Below are positions 47,089 to 55,891 of a stretch of 64,000 nt of DNA, piece by piece. The stretch's first letter is position 1; every line of letters begins with the position of its first letter. This DNA comes from JBBDMC01 sp963775235 (GTDB taxonomy: Bacteria > Pseudomonadota > Alphaproteobacteria > Rhizobiales > Kaistiaceae): NCBI GenBank assembly GCA_963775235.1, contig CAVZHY010000006.1, forward strand, positions 558,001 to 622,000, written 5' to 3'. Under the pieces are notes generated by a model that was not told where the DNA came from, made no database searches, and saw only the letters and a program-made list of their open reading frames with translations. Position numbers and translations under genes: made by a program.

Positions 47089-47117
47089 TTGAGACGCCGG
47101 GACGATCTGTCTAACGT
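47089..47117 (+). promoter_or_regulatory. Candidate sigma-70 promoter of the HyuA-type gene
   Basis: TTGAGA (47089-47094) is followed after exactly 17 bases by TAACGT (47112-47117), giving five of six and about three of six matches to the -35 and -10 boxes. It lies 35 bases upstream of the ATG at 47152, in the shared region with the divergent HyuB gene. The evidence is sequence pattern only. Confidence 0.4.
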
Positions 47118-47151
47118 GGCATCCGCGCTGAATTCAAAGAGATAGGCGAAA

Positions 47152-49231
47152 ATGACGTTTGTCATCGGCGTCGACATCGGCGGCACGTTCACCGACGTCG
47201 TGCTCATTGCCGACGACGGCACGGTGCAGACTGCCAAGGGCCTGTCGACCTCGCAGTCTTATGAGACCGGCATCCTGACGATCCTCGACCAGCATTTGGC
47301 GCGCACCCGGCGTCGTCCGGCCGACAACGTCGGTGTCGTCCATGGCACGACGGTGGCGACCAACGCCATTATCGAACGCCGCGGCGCCGCCACCGGGCTC
47401 ATCACCACGCAAGGGTTCCGTGACGTCCTTGAATTGCGGCGCATACGCGTACCGAGCCACTACGATCTCACGTGGCAAAAGCCGACGCCGCTGGTCGAGC
47501 GTCACCTCAGACGCGAGGTCGTGGAGCGCATCGATCATCGCGGCGCGATCCTCACCCCGCTCGACGTCGCCTCCGTCCGCGCCGCGCTCGCCGACCTCCA
47601 ACAGCGCGGCGTCAAATCGATCGCGGTCTGCCTCATCAACGCATATGCCAATCCGGCGCACGAACGCGCGATCAAAGACATCATCGCGGCTGAGGCAACG
47701 GACGTCCATGTGACCTTGTCTTCCGACATTTTGCCGGAGATGCGCGAATACGAGCGAACAAGCACCACCGTCATCAACGCCTACGTGATGCCGGTGGTGA
47801 AGCAGTACATCGCCGCCCTCGATCGCGGCCTCAAACGGCTGGGATTCCCGGTGCCGCTCCTCCTGATGCAATCAAACGGCGGGGCGATGGCGGCGGAGCT
47901 CGCGGCGGAGGCACCCGTCCACATTATCGAGTTCGGGCCCGGCCGCCGGAGTCGTCGCCTCCCACAAGCTCGCCCGCGAGATCGGCATCACCAATGCCGT
48001 TACTCTCGACATCGGCGGCACGACCGCCAAGGCGAGCCTCGTCGAGGCGGGCAACGTGTCCTATTCGAAGGAATACGAGGTCGGCTCAACCTTCACGCGC
48101 GCCAGTCGCCTCGCCAGCGGCGGCGGTTATGTCGTGCGCGCACCGACCTTGGATATCTCGGAGATCGGCGCCGGCGGCGGCAGCATCGTTTCGGTTGACG
48201 CCGGCGGCGCGCTGCGCGTCGGCCCCCGAAGCGCCGGCGCCGATCCCGGCCCGGCTTGTTACGACCGCGGCGGCACCGAACCGACGCTCGCCGATGCCTG
48301 CCTGCTCCTCGGCTATCTCAGTACCGACGGGCTCGCCGGCGGGGAGATTCCATTGCGCCAGGAGCCGGCCGAGCGAGCGCTCGGGCGCGTCGCGGCCGAC
48401 CTCGGCATGGACCTCACTGAACTTGCTTACGGGGTCTTTCGAATCGCCATATCCAACATGACGCGAGCAATCCGCTCCGTCTCGACCGAGCGCGGCAAGG
48501 ATCCTCGCGATTTCGAACTGATCGCCTTCGGCGGCAACGGCGGCCTGTTCGCCGCAGCCGTCGCGCGCGAACTGGAGCTTCCGCGCGTCGTGATTCCACC
48601 CGCGGCGGGAATCTTTTCCGCCTTCGGCCTCCTTTATGCCGATTTGGAACATCATTTCACCGCCACCCTCCTCGGTCTCGTCAGCGAGGTTACGCCGGCG
48701 GCGGCCGAGGCGGCCTTCGCCGCACTCGAGGAGCAGGCCCGCGCCGCCCTTGCCCGCGAGGGATACAGTGGGGACAAAGTGCGCTTGTCGCGCTTCGGCG
48801 ATTTGCGGTACCGCAGTCAGACCAACGAATTGTCGCTGCCGTGGCCGGCCGGCCCCATCGACCGGGACAACCTCGACGCCCTCGCCGCTGCCTTCGAAGA
48901 CGCTCACGAACGCACCTATGGGCATCGCGGCTCCGATGGCATGATCGAGCTGGTGACGGTTCATCTCATGGCGGTGGGCGTCACCGACAAGCCGCGCGTC
49001 CCCGCAGCCCTTCACTTCGAAAGCGCGGCGGCGGTCACCGCCGCATCCGGCCGCATTTACCTGGGCGACGGCGGATGGGCGACGGCGCGCATCCTCGCGC
49101 GCGACACGATTGGCGCCAATCCCGAGCCCGGCCCGATCGTTATTCGCGAGTTCGATACCACGGTGCTCGTTCCCCCCGACTTCGTCGTGCGGCGGGATCA
49201 GCGTCACAACCTCTTGATGGCACGCCAATGA
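47152..49231 (+). pseudogene. hyuA: Hydantoinase A/oxoprolinase family ATPase subunit (second copy), frameshifted
   Basis: A HyuA-type protein of about 693 residues. It opens MTFVIGVDIGGTFTDVVLIADDG and has VVHGTTVATNAIIERRGAATGLITTQGFRDVLELRR. The frame breaks near 47935: removing one T restores HIIESGPAAGVVASHKLAREIG, exactly the family block. It then continues with TLDIGGTTAKASLVEAG, SEIGAGGGSIVSVDAGG, ADPGPACYDRGG and LIAFGGNGGLFAAAVARELEL. The stop overlaps the AtuA-family ATG (ATGA). The partner is probably the divergent HyuB gene at 45246. Everything apart from the single base is conserved, so it may be intact in vivo. Confidence 0.88.
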
Positions 49232-50596
49232 AACAGATGGTCTACGTGGCGCCGACGGGAATGATCGGCTCCGGCTTTCAGGTCGATTCGCTCAAGCGCG
49301 CGCTCGCCGCAGGTCCCGCGTTCATCGGGTCCGATGGCGGCTCGACCGACGACGGCCCATACCTCCTGGGCGCGGGCAAACCCATGTTCGCGCGGCAGGC
49401 GTGCAAGCGCGATCTTGCCATTCTGATCAAGGCCGCGAGGGGGGCCGGCATCCCGCTGCTCGTCGGCAGCTGCGGCGGCGCCGGCGGCCGTATCAACCTC
49501 GAATGGACCGCCGATATCGTCAGAGAAATCACCCGGGACGAGGGCCTCCACTTCAAGACAGCCCTGATCGACGCCGAGCCCGACCGAGCCTTCATCAGGG
49601 ACAAATATCGCGCGGGCCGGGTGCGCGCCCTCGATTCCGCCCCCGACATCGACGAAGCGCTGATCGACTCCTGCGACCACATCGTCTGCATGATGGGAGT
49701 CGAGCCGTTTCAGGCGGCGCTCGACGGCGGCGCCGAGGTCGTGCTCGCCGGCCGATCGAGCGATACGTCGATCTTCTCGGCCGTGCCGGTCACCCACGGA
49801 TTCTCGCCGGGACCGGTATGGCACGCCGCTAAGATACTCGAGTGCGGCGCCGCCGCCGCTGTCAACCGCTTCACCCCTGACGGCATGCTCTGCACGATTG
49901 GCGAGGATGGCTTCGTCGTCGAGCCGGCCAATCCCGACATGCGCTGTACGCCGCTGAGCGTCGCCGCCCATACCCTGTACGAGAACGGCGATCCTTTCCT
50001 TCTCTACGAGCCCGGAGGTGTCCTCGATACGCGGAGCGCCAAATACGAGGCGGTCGACGACCGCCGCGTGCGTGTGCGCGGCAGCGAGTTCCATCACCTG
50101 CCCTACACCGTCAAACTTGAAGGCGCCAAGAAGGTCGGCTACCAGTCGCTCGTCCTCGGCGCCGTGCGCGACCCGGTGATCCTTGACCAGCTTGATCCCT
50201 GGATCACTGGCATGCGCAACCGTATCGTGGATCGGATCGACAGCATCTTCGGTCGGCCGATGGCTGGCGGAGTATGTGATGAACCTGCGTGTCTACGGTC
50301 GCGATGGCGTGCTCGGCGATCGGGAGCCGGAGCCGGCGCGCATCGGTCATGAGGTCTGCATCCTCCTCGATTTTCTGTGCGCCGATCAGGAAATGGCGCA
50401 CACCATGGCCGCAAGCGCCGGCCACATGGCCCTCCACCATCCGGTGCCTGAATGGCACGGCCTGATATCCGGGCTCGCCATCCCCTACTCCCCGCATGTC
50501 ATCGACCGTGGCCCGGCTTATGAATTCAAACTCAATCACGTCGTGGAGCTGGACGATCCGTTGGAGCCCTTCAGCATCACCTACGAGGACCTTTAG
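49228..50596 (+). pseudogene. AtuA (DUF1446/acyclic terpene utilisation) family protein, frameshifted
   Basis: A protein of about 455 residues. It opens MVYVAPTGMIGSGFQVDSLKRAL with SDGGSTDDGPYLLG, the AtuA-family start, and has VGSCGGAGGRINLEWTADIV, VVLAGRSSDTSIFSAVP and FEPGG-like YEPGGVLDTRSAKYEAV. The frame breaks near 50265; removing one G gives AEYVMNLRVYGRDGVLGDREP and the rest of the C-terminus to 50596. AtuA proteins are needed for geranyl/citronellyl-CoA breakdown, but the biochemical activity is unknown. The gene is coupled by ATGA to the HyuA-type gene and followed 3 bases later by a DUF4387 gene, the usual companion, which elsewhere may be fused to it. Confidence 0.85.
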
Positions 50597-50599
50597 GCC

Positions 50600-50929
50600 A
50601 TGGTTCGCCTCCGCGACGTCGCCCGCATGGTGCGCAGCAAGAACGCCGGTCCGTTCAACCTGACCATCGACATCATATTCGAATCGGAGCGCGCCTATCG
50701 GGTGGTGCGCGACGCCGGCATTCTCGACGCAAACCTTTTCGCCACCATGTTCAAGCTTAGCCAGAACCAGGTTCGAATCTTTCACTATGATCCCGCGAAC
50801 GCCATAAAGGTGACTGTCCCCCGCTACACCGTCTCCGGCAACGCCGACGATCCAGACGTGTTCGGCGGGCAGCAACATGCCCAATTGGTGAATCTCGAGG
50901 TTCCCGAGGACGCCGCCAGCCGACCATGA
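50600..50929 (+). CDS. DUF4387 domain protein
   Basis: A 109-residue protein that begins VRLRDVARMVRSKNAGPFNLTIDIIFESERAYR and continues VFKLSQ/VRIFHYDPANAIKVTVPR, which fits the DUF4387 family found next to or fused with AtuA proteins. It starts 3 bases after the AtuA-family stop and its end overlaps the IclR start (ATGA), so all are co-transcribed. Its activity is unknown; it probably works as a small subunit of the AtuA-family enzyme. No signal peptide or membrane segment is visible. Confidence 0.8.
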   Translation: MVRLRDVARMVRSKNAGPFNLTIDIIFESERAYRVVRDAGILDANLFATMFKLSQNQVRIFHYDPANAIKVTVPRYTVSGNADDPDVFGGQQHAQLVNLEVPEDAASRP

Positions 50930-51765
50930 CCGGACAATTGAGCCCGTTACCGAGGAAACAAGCCGGTGCCGCGCGGCCACGCGCCCGGGCCGCGGCCCGC
51001 GAGACCAACGCAACCGAGCGTGTAAAGATGGCGGGCCGGACCCTCGATCTGTTCGACGCGTTCGCGCAGGCCAAGACCCCGCTCACTCTCACCGAGATCG
51101 CCGGGCGAATCCACGCGCCGGTCAGTAGCTGTCACGCCCTGATCCGGACGCTTCAGTCGCTCGGTTATCTGTACGTTCTCAACAACGGCCGCCGCTGCTA
51201 CCCGACGCGTCGGCTCCTGGACATCGCGACCGCGGTCGCCGACCACGACCCGATCCTCGAGAAGTTCGCTCACGTCCTGAAGCACCTGCGCGACGTGACG
51301 CGCGAGACGGTCATCCTCGGCAAGCGCAGCGGCAATCAGATCATCTATCTCGATGTCATCGAAGGACTGGAGACGATCCGCTATGCCGCCCACGCCGGCG
51401 ATCGCAAACCGCTCCATTCCAGCGCCATAGGCAAGGCGATGCTCGCCGCCATGCCGCCGGCGGAGTTTGATCGCTTCCTCCGGACTCCGCTCCGCCGCGT
51501 GAACAGCTCAACCATCGTCGACCCCCAGGCCCTGAAGGCCGACATCGCCGCCGGTCGCCGACGCGGCTATTTCATGACACGCGGCGAGAACGTCGTCGAC
51601 GTGACCGGCCTTGCCGTCATCCACGAAGTCGAAGGAGAAGCGTTCGGCGTTGCCCTCGCCGGTCCGATCCAGCGTTTCCAACGCAACAAGTCGCGTTACG
51701 TGGCCGCACTCCGCGACGCGCTGAACGCTGAAGAAATCGCGGGGCCGCCAAGCTCGGAAGACTGA
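50926..51765 (+). CDS. IclR family transcriptional regulator
   Basis: A 279-residue regulator. After a 30-residue basic leader, KMAGRTLDLFDAFAQAKTPLTLTEIAGRIHAPVSSCHALIRTLQSLGYLYV forms the winged HTH (about residues 35-95). An IclR effector domain follows, with YLDVIEGLETIRYAAHAGDRKPLHSSAIGKAMLAAM and RGYFMTRGENVVDVTGLAVIHEV. The ATG overlaps the DUF4387 stop, placing the regulator as the last gene of the HyuA/AtuA operon. It likely controls this operon in response to the substrate or a CoA-linked metabolite. Confidence 0.9.
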   Translation: MTGQLSPLPRKQAGAARPRARAAARETNATERVKMAGRTLDLFDAFAQAKTPLTLTEIAGRIHAPVSSCHALIRTLQSLGYLYVLNNGRRCYPTRRLLDIATAVADHDPILEKFAHVLKHLRDVTRETVILGKRSGNQIIYLDVIEGLETIRYAAHAGDRKPLHSSAIGKAMLAAMPPAEFDRFLRTPLRRVNSSTIVDPQALKADIAAGRRRGYFMTRGENVVDVTGLAVIHEVEGEAFGVALAGPIQRFQRNKSRYVAALRDALNAEEIAGPPSSED

Positions 51766-51928
51766 ACCGGCGGATTTATTGCGGCTTGCCTGGGCGGTCA
51801 TCGCGCGGCGGCGGCAGCAAAAGCCACCGGCAAATCCCCGGGACACGATTTCGCCCACCGCATCCGCGACCGCTGAATTGAAGCCGCGCCGCTCCTTTTG
51901 CAGAATCCAAATAGCTCATTGATTTATC

Positions 51929-52004
51929 TGGTGAGCGCGTCGGGGCTCGAACCCGAGACCTGCTGATTAAAAGTCAGCTGCTCTACCAACTGAGCTACGC
52001 GCTC
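51929..52004 (-). tRNA. trnK: tRNA-Lys (anticodon TTT)
   Basis: The minus strand folds as a cloverleaf. The acceptor is GAGCGCG/CGCGCTC, the D-stem GCTC/GAGC, the anticodon stem GCTGA/TCAGC with loop CTTTTAA (anticodon TTT), and the T-stem TCGGG/CCCGA around TTCGAGC. The discriminator is A and CCA is encoded at 51931-51929. It lies between the IclR gene and the dehydratase-like genes. No integrase or duplicated tRNA end was seen nearby. Confidence 0.97.
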
Positions 52005-52175
52005 GCGCCGCCCGCTTGCGGAGTGCGGCGGACCCTATAAGTGGCCTCGCGGACGGTCAATAGAAGCGCGCCCTCCAGTGCGGCGACCACGGCCGCGCCA
52101 CTCACGACTCCGATACCTGAGTCTGCCTCGAATGCCATCCTCGCCTGGGCAATCGATCCATCGCGTCGAATGGCA

Positions 52176-53339
52176 CTACATCGCGCGAGTGACCCCCGAA
52201 ATGAACACGCGGACCTCCTCGGGCAACGCGTCCCCACTCCAGGCGCCATTGTCGAGGTCCCAAAGCGTAAGATGGGGAACGCCCATTTCATCGAGCGCAG
52301 CTACAGTATCCGGATGTTCCCATGCTGTGATTTGATCGTTCCGATAGTGCAAGGTGATCACAGCTTCTGCCCGGGTCTGCTTCACCAGGTCCAGGCGCCT
52401 TTCGACGCGCCTGTCCATACCGAGCATCCATGAGTCAAGCGGCTTGGCCGCATAGCGTTCCACAATCGCGTCCACGGGGTCGCCCTCGTTCGCTATCAGA
52501 GGTCCGGAGTAGTTGCGACCCACAGCATAATCGGTGCCGACCACATGGCCGCCGGCCCGTTCGATCGGATCGTATATGTCCAGGTAGACGTTACTGGTGC
52601 CCGACAGGAATATCCGGGGGCGCTTGCCACGGGATCCGCCCCCCGCAGGCGAACCGGTTCGCTCCGAACGTTCAGCCACGAAAGCCGTCGCGAGGTCGGC
52701 AAAAGTGTTCTTGTCGAGGGTCATCGACGCCACGCCGGCAAGCAAGGCTTCACGACCCGTCACGGTCGGAACATCAGCGCACTGGAGTGCGCTGATGTCG
52801 GCCAACAAGCGCCTGCAGCGATTTGACGCCACGCATGCCTTTGCGATCGCATCGCCGGTGATACGCGCCGCCGTCGCCTCCTCGAGGAACGCGCGGAATT
52901 CTCGAAGTCGATCGCGATAATAGTTGCGGTGCCTGGGGGTCGTATCACGCGTTCTGTCGAGGTAATACGTTCGCGGCAAATCACCGCGATCGTTGAGCAG
53001 CCGTTCACCCTCAACGATACCCTGAACGTATCCGAACCAAAGGTCACCGCCCGTCACGCACAGCACGTCGATGAAGTTGTATTCACCGCGCAAAATACTG
53101 TCCAAAACGTCCTGCACGGTCCATTGCATACGCAGGTCAAAATGCTCTCCGTATTCCAGCCGCCGTTCTTCCACCGCACCGCGCACGAGGATGGGAACGA
53201 AACCTGCCGCGACCGCGAGTTCTTCCGGAAAGCCGGTATCCGTAAATCCTATGTACCGAGCCTCGGCGTCCCTGTCGAACCGTCCGAAGTAACTGTCCTC
53301 GAAAGCCTCCAGAGGCGCACGCTTTGAAGTTCGATTCAT
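52176..53339 (-). CDS. 2-hydroxyacyl-CoA dehydratase (HGD-D) family subunit lacking the cluster cysteines
   Basis: A 387-residue protein of the 2-hydroxyacyl-CoA dehydratase family. FPEELAVAAGFVPILVRG opens the domain like other subunits. The central RPRIFLSGTSNVYLDIYDPIERAGGHVVGTDYAVGR matches their ARVLxxG...VE..GA.VV..D block, and LDEMGVPHLTLWDLDNGAWSGDALPEEVRVFISG is the C-terminal block. The expected first Cys is in a QW segment (about residue 72), the Cys of the SCD motif is Gly98, and the third falls in LHYRNDQ, so all three 4Fe-4S ligands seem missing. The start overlaps the stop of the second subunit gene. Radical dehydration by the usual mechanism is therefore doubtful, and the function is uncertain. 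Confidence 0.7.
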   Translation of the reverse strand: MNRTSKRAPLEAFEDSYFGRFDRDAEARYIGFTDTGFPEELAVAAGFVPILVRGAVEERRLEYGEHFDLRMQWTVQDVLDSILRGEYNFIDVLCVTGGDLWFGYVQGIVEGERLLNDRGDLPRTYYLDRTRDTTPRHRNYYRDRLREFRAFLEEATAARITGDAIAKACVASNRCRRLLADISALQCADVPTVTGREALLAGVASMTLDKNTFADLATAFVAERSERTGSPAGGGSRGKRPRIFLSGTSNVYLDIYDPIERAGGHVVGTDYAVGRNYSGPLIANEGDPVDAIVERYAAKPLDSWMLGMDRRVERRLDLVKQTRAEAVITLHYRNDQITAWEHPDTVAALDEMGVPHLTLWDLDNGAWSGDALPEEVRVFISGVTRAM

Positions 53340-54658
53340 TTGCCTCTACCAATCGATTCGATGAAGAGTCGCACGCACTCGGTCATTTCCGCTTCGTTCC
53401 ATGAACCGCCAAGCGGGTTATAGTCCAGGGTGAGTACCGGAATGCCGGCGCGTTCCAACGCACGCCGGACATAGTAATACGCTCCGGAGGCGCCGCGGGT
53501 CGCCCCTTTGGCGGGGATGATGACACCGTCGGCGTGATACTTGCGAGCCTGGGCGACATGGAGTGCGGCTGCGGCCAGCGGGCTTGAACCGCTATAGCGC
53601 ATGTGCCGCCGCAGCATCGCCGCTCTTATCGGATCCGTGAGATCCGGCACGATCATGCGCTCGGCTCGCGGGAGGTAATTCATCTCCATGAAGATGGCGC
53701 CGTGGCTCTGCTCCCACTGGTTGTAGAAGCCCAAATTGAACCAGAGCGGCGTCGAGCCCCACAGAATGCGCACGCGCTCGTCGGGACAAACGGCCGTGCC
53801 GTTGTCGGACCGAAATTTCACTTCATCGTAAAACTTCTGCACATGTTCCAGCGCCCATTCTTCCCCGAGATGCGTCTCAAATACGGCGACCTCGGAGTAG
53901 GCGTCCGTAATCGAAAATGGCGCGGGCCGAGGAGAAGTATACGCGAGGTCGGCAGCCTGCCAGTAAAGTCTGCACGTCGCGTTGGAGCGCTCCTGAAACG
54001 CGCGCGCTACGCCTTCGTCATAGACGGCACCGGTGAGCCGCTCCAGCGCAGCTACGCACTCCCTTAGCGACTCAGTCGCAAAGTCGGCCGTCCGGCTGTC
54101 GATCCAGTCCGCTGCCGCGAACGTTTTCTCGCGAAGCTCAAACCAGTTGTCGGGGATGTGCTGCTGACGGTCGGGATCCTCAATGAGCAAAAGAGGGCAA
54201 CCGAATTCGCGCGCATACAGCTCATAGATTGGAAGCTCAAATCCTTGTTGGCTTACAACGGCAACAGGTTTCGGGATACCTCCGTCCGGCGCGATCTCGG
54301 GGTTGGGATCGAACGCATAGCCCAGCGCCAGTGTATGATAATTGTCTAAGGACGATCGGTATCCTCGCGTGCGCAGCACTTGACGGTAGTAGTCGCCCAG
54401 GCCCTTGGACGCTAGTAACGAACCATAAGCGCTGTGCTGAACTAGGCCTATATCCATCGCCGACGCGATTTCCATTGCGATGTAGCCGAAAACCAGCGAC
54501 TTGCCGTTCCTGACGTCCTGCCACAGACGCCGGGTATATTCGCGATGGAGTGCGGTTGCCTCCCGGACGGTTTCGAGATTCTTGATACTACGCCGGCGAA
54601 CAGGCTGCAGATCAGCACCTTTCGCAGCCTGAACCTCGCTGTTGCCGTTTTCGGACAT
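53336..54658 (-). CDS. 2-hydroxyacyl-CoA dehydratase family subunit (second)
   Basis: A 440-residue partner of the gene at 52176. The N-terminus has GYIAMEIASAMDIGLVQHSAYGSLLASKGLGDYYRQVLRTRGY, corresponding to the P.EL..A..... opening of the family. The C-terminus KYHADGVIIPAKGATRGASGAYYYVRRALERAGIPVLTLDYNPLGGSWNEAEMTECVRLFIESI is the ADGVI...GIPVL.LD..R..F.E signature. At the place of the third cluster Cys it reads AKGATRG, and no Cys matches the first two ligand positions. No HgdC-type activator ATPase is seen in this window. It follows the ABC binding protein in the same direction, so it may act on the imported compound. The family assignment is sound; the reaction is open. Confidence 0.7.
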   Translation of the reverse strand: MSENGNSEVQAAKGADLQPVRRRSIKNLETVREATALHREYTRRLWQDVRNGKSLVFGYIAMEIASAMDIGLVQHSAYGSLLASKGLGDYYRQVLRTRGYRSSLDNYHTLALGYAFDPNPEIAPDGGIPKPVAVVSQQGFELPIYELYAREFGCPLLLIEDPDRQQHIPDNWFELREKTFAAADWIDSRTADFATESLRECVAALERLTGAVYDEGVARAFQERSNATCRLYWQAADLAYTSPRPAPFSITDAYSEVAVFETHLGEEWALEHVQKFYDEVKFRSDNGTAVCPDERVRILWGSTPLWFNLGFYNQWEQSHGAIFMEMNYLPRAERMIVPDLTDPIRAAMLRRHMRYSGSSPLAAAALHVAQARKYHADGVIIPAKGATRGASGAYYYVRRALERAGIPVLTLDYNPLGGSWNEAEMTECVRLFIESIGRGK

Positions 54659-54847
54659 ACCAGTGATGACGCCTCCTCAGTCGCTTTGGGCTGTGAGTAA
54701 ATTCGGGGGCACGGGCCCAGAGGGTTCATGTCCCGCTTGACGCGGTAGACGTGCCTACTCCCGCCTGGAAGCACTGGACCTGGACCCAACTGTGGTCGGG
54801 CGCAGACAACTCCGCATCCTGACCACAGTCGGGGCCGATCGCGTTGG

Positions 54848-55882
54848 CTAGCGGTTGAAGACCTTCTTCCATTCCGCTGTGATTGCGTCGGCCTGGTCTT
54901 GAGAAAGCTGACTTCCCGACGGGTCCAGCTTGTCAATTGACCCGATAGCGTTTGACACGTTCAACGGACTCGCCATCTCGTGGTCACCAACCAACACGCT
55001 CTGCCCATCCGGAGTCTCCAGCCAGTTCATAAATACCCGTCCGGCATTGGGATGCGCGGCGGTCTTGGGGATCGCTGCGTACCAAAGAAGTGAATATCCG
55101 GTCGTTGGCACGAAATATTTGATTGGTGCTCCCTTCGCCTGAACTGTCTTGATCGTGCTCGCCAGTCCCCATGGTGTAACCCAGTTTTCGCCGGCCGCGA
55201 TTGACTGGACCACGCCTTGGGTCGAGGTCATGAACGTTGGATTCTGGGCGGCGAGCTTCGTCCAAAAGTCGTCTCCAAATTGCTTGCGCATCCAGTCCAT
55301 GTGGCCTGCGTTTGCCGAGGTGGACTGCGAGATGTCCGGCAGAATGAGACGTCCCTTGAACTCGGGCTTCACCAGGTCCGTATAAGAGGTCAATCCTCCG
55401 GGAACCTTATCGGAGTTCCAGGCAAGCACAAATTCGTCGGCCATGACCTCTCTGGTTGAAGTGCCGAGCTTGTATTGATCTGGCCATGTCTTGTCCGCGG
55501 GCCCATCGATCGGCAAGAGGTTGCCGTCTTTGTCGGCTTGAGGAAAGAACGCGTATTGCGAGTTTATAACGAAATCTGCACCGGCCTTTCCGGTCTGCAA
55601 CTCCTGTCCAAGCCGTGTGACTTGCTCTGGCGACGGTACAGCTGTCAATTGAGCGTCAATACCCGGATACGCCTTCTTGAACGCTGCAGAGACATTCTTG
55701 GCCCATGCCGGATCGCTCTTCCCCACATAGACGATCAGTTTGCCCTCCGTGTTCGCGTCGTCGACCACCTTCTGCCAGTCGGCGGCTTGGGACGCGGTAC
55801 TGCAGCCCGCTGCGGCAAGAAATAGCGCTGTTGCAGCCAGGCCTACGAGGCCCGACCGCGTCGAAGTGTTCTTGTTAAGCAT
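54848..55882 (-). CDS. ABC substrate-binding lipoprotein, iron/spermidine type
   Basis: A 344-residue binding protein anchored by lipid. The N-terminus has basic residues, a hydrophobic stretch and the lipobox LAAAGC, with Cys at about residue 27. This differs from the other three binding proteins here, which have ordinary signal peptides. The mature part has ERTRLGQELQTGKAGADFVI-like and LVKPEFKGRLILPDIS blocks, as in FbpA-like proteins. It belongs to the ATPase (55892) and permease (57079) next to it and is followed, 189 bases on, by the dehydratase-like genes. The substrate is possibly a 2-hydroxy acid, as inferred from these neighbours. Confidence 0.87.
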   Translation of the reverse strand: MLNKNTSTRSGLVGLAATALFLAAAGCSTASQAADWQKVVDDANTEGKLIVYVGKSDPAWAKNVSAAFKKAYPGIDAQLTAVPSPEQVTRLGQELQTGKAGADFVINSQYAFFPQADKDGNLLPIDGPADKTWPDQYKLGTSTREVMADEFVLAWNSDKVPGGLTSYTDLVKPEFKGRLILPDISQSTSANAGHMDWMRKQFGDDFWTKLAAQNPTFMTSTQGVVQSIAAGENWVTPWGLASTIKTVQAKGAPIKYFVPTTGYSLLWYAAIPKTAAHPNAGRVFMNWLETPDGQSVLVGDHEMASPLNVSNAIGSIDKLDPSGSQLSQDQADAITAEWKKVFNR

Positions 55883-55891
55883 CTGGTCTCC

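Noticed and set aside
51929..52004. tRNA-Lys as an integration site for a mobile island
   Set aside because: No integrase, no repeated tRNA 3' end and no clear compositional change beside it were seen in the window.
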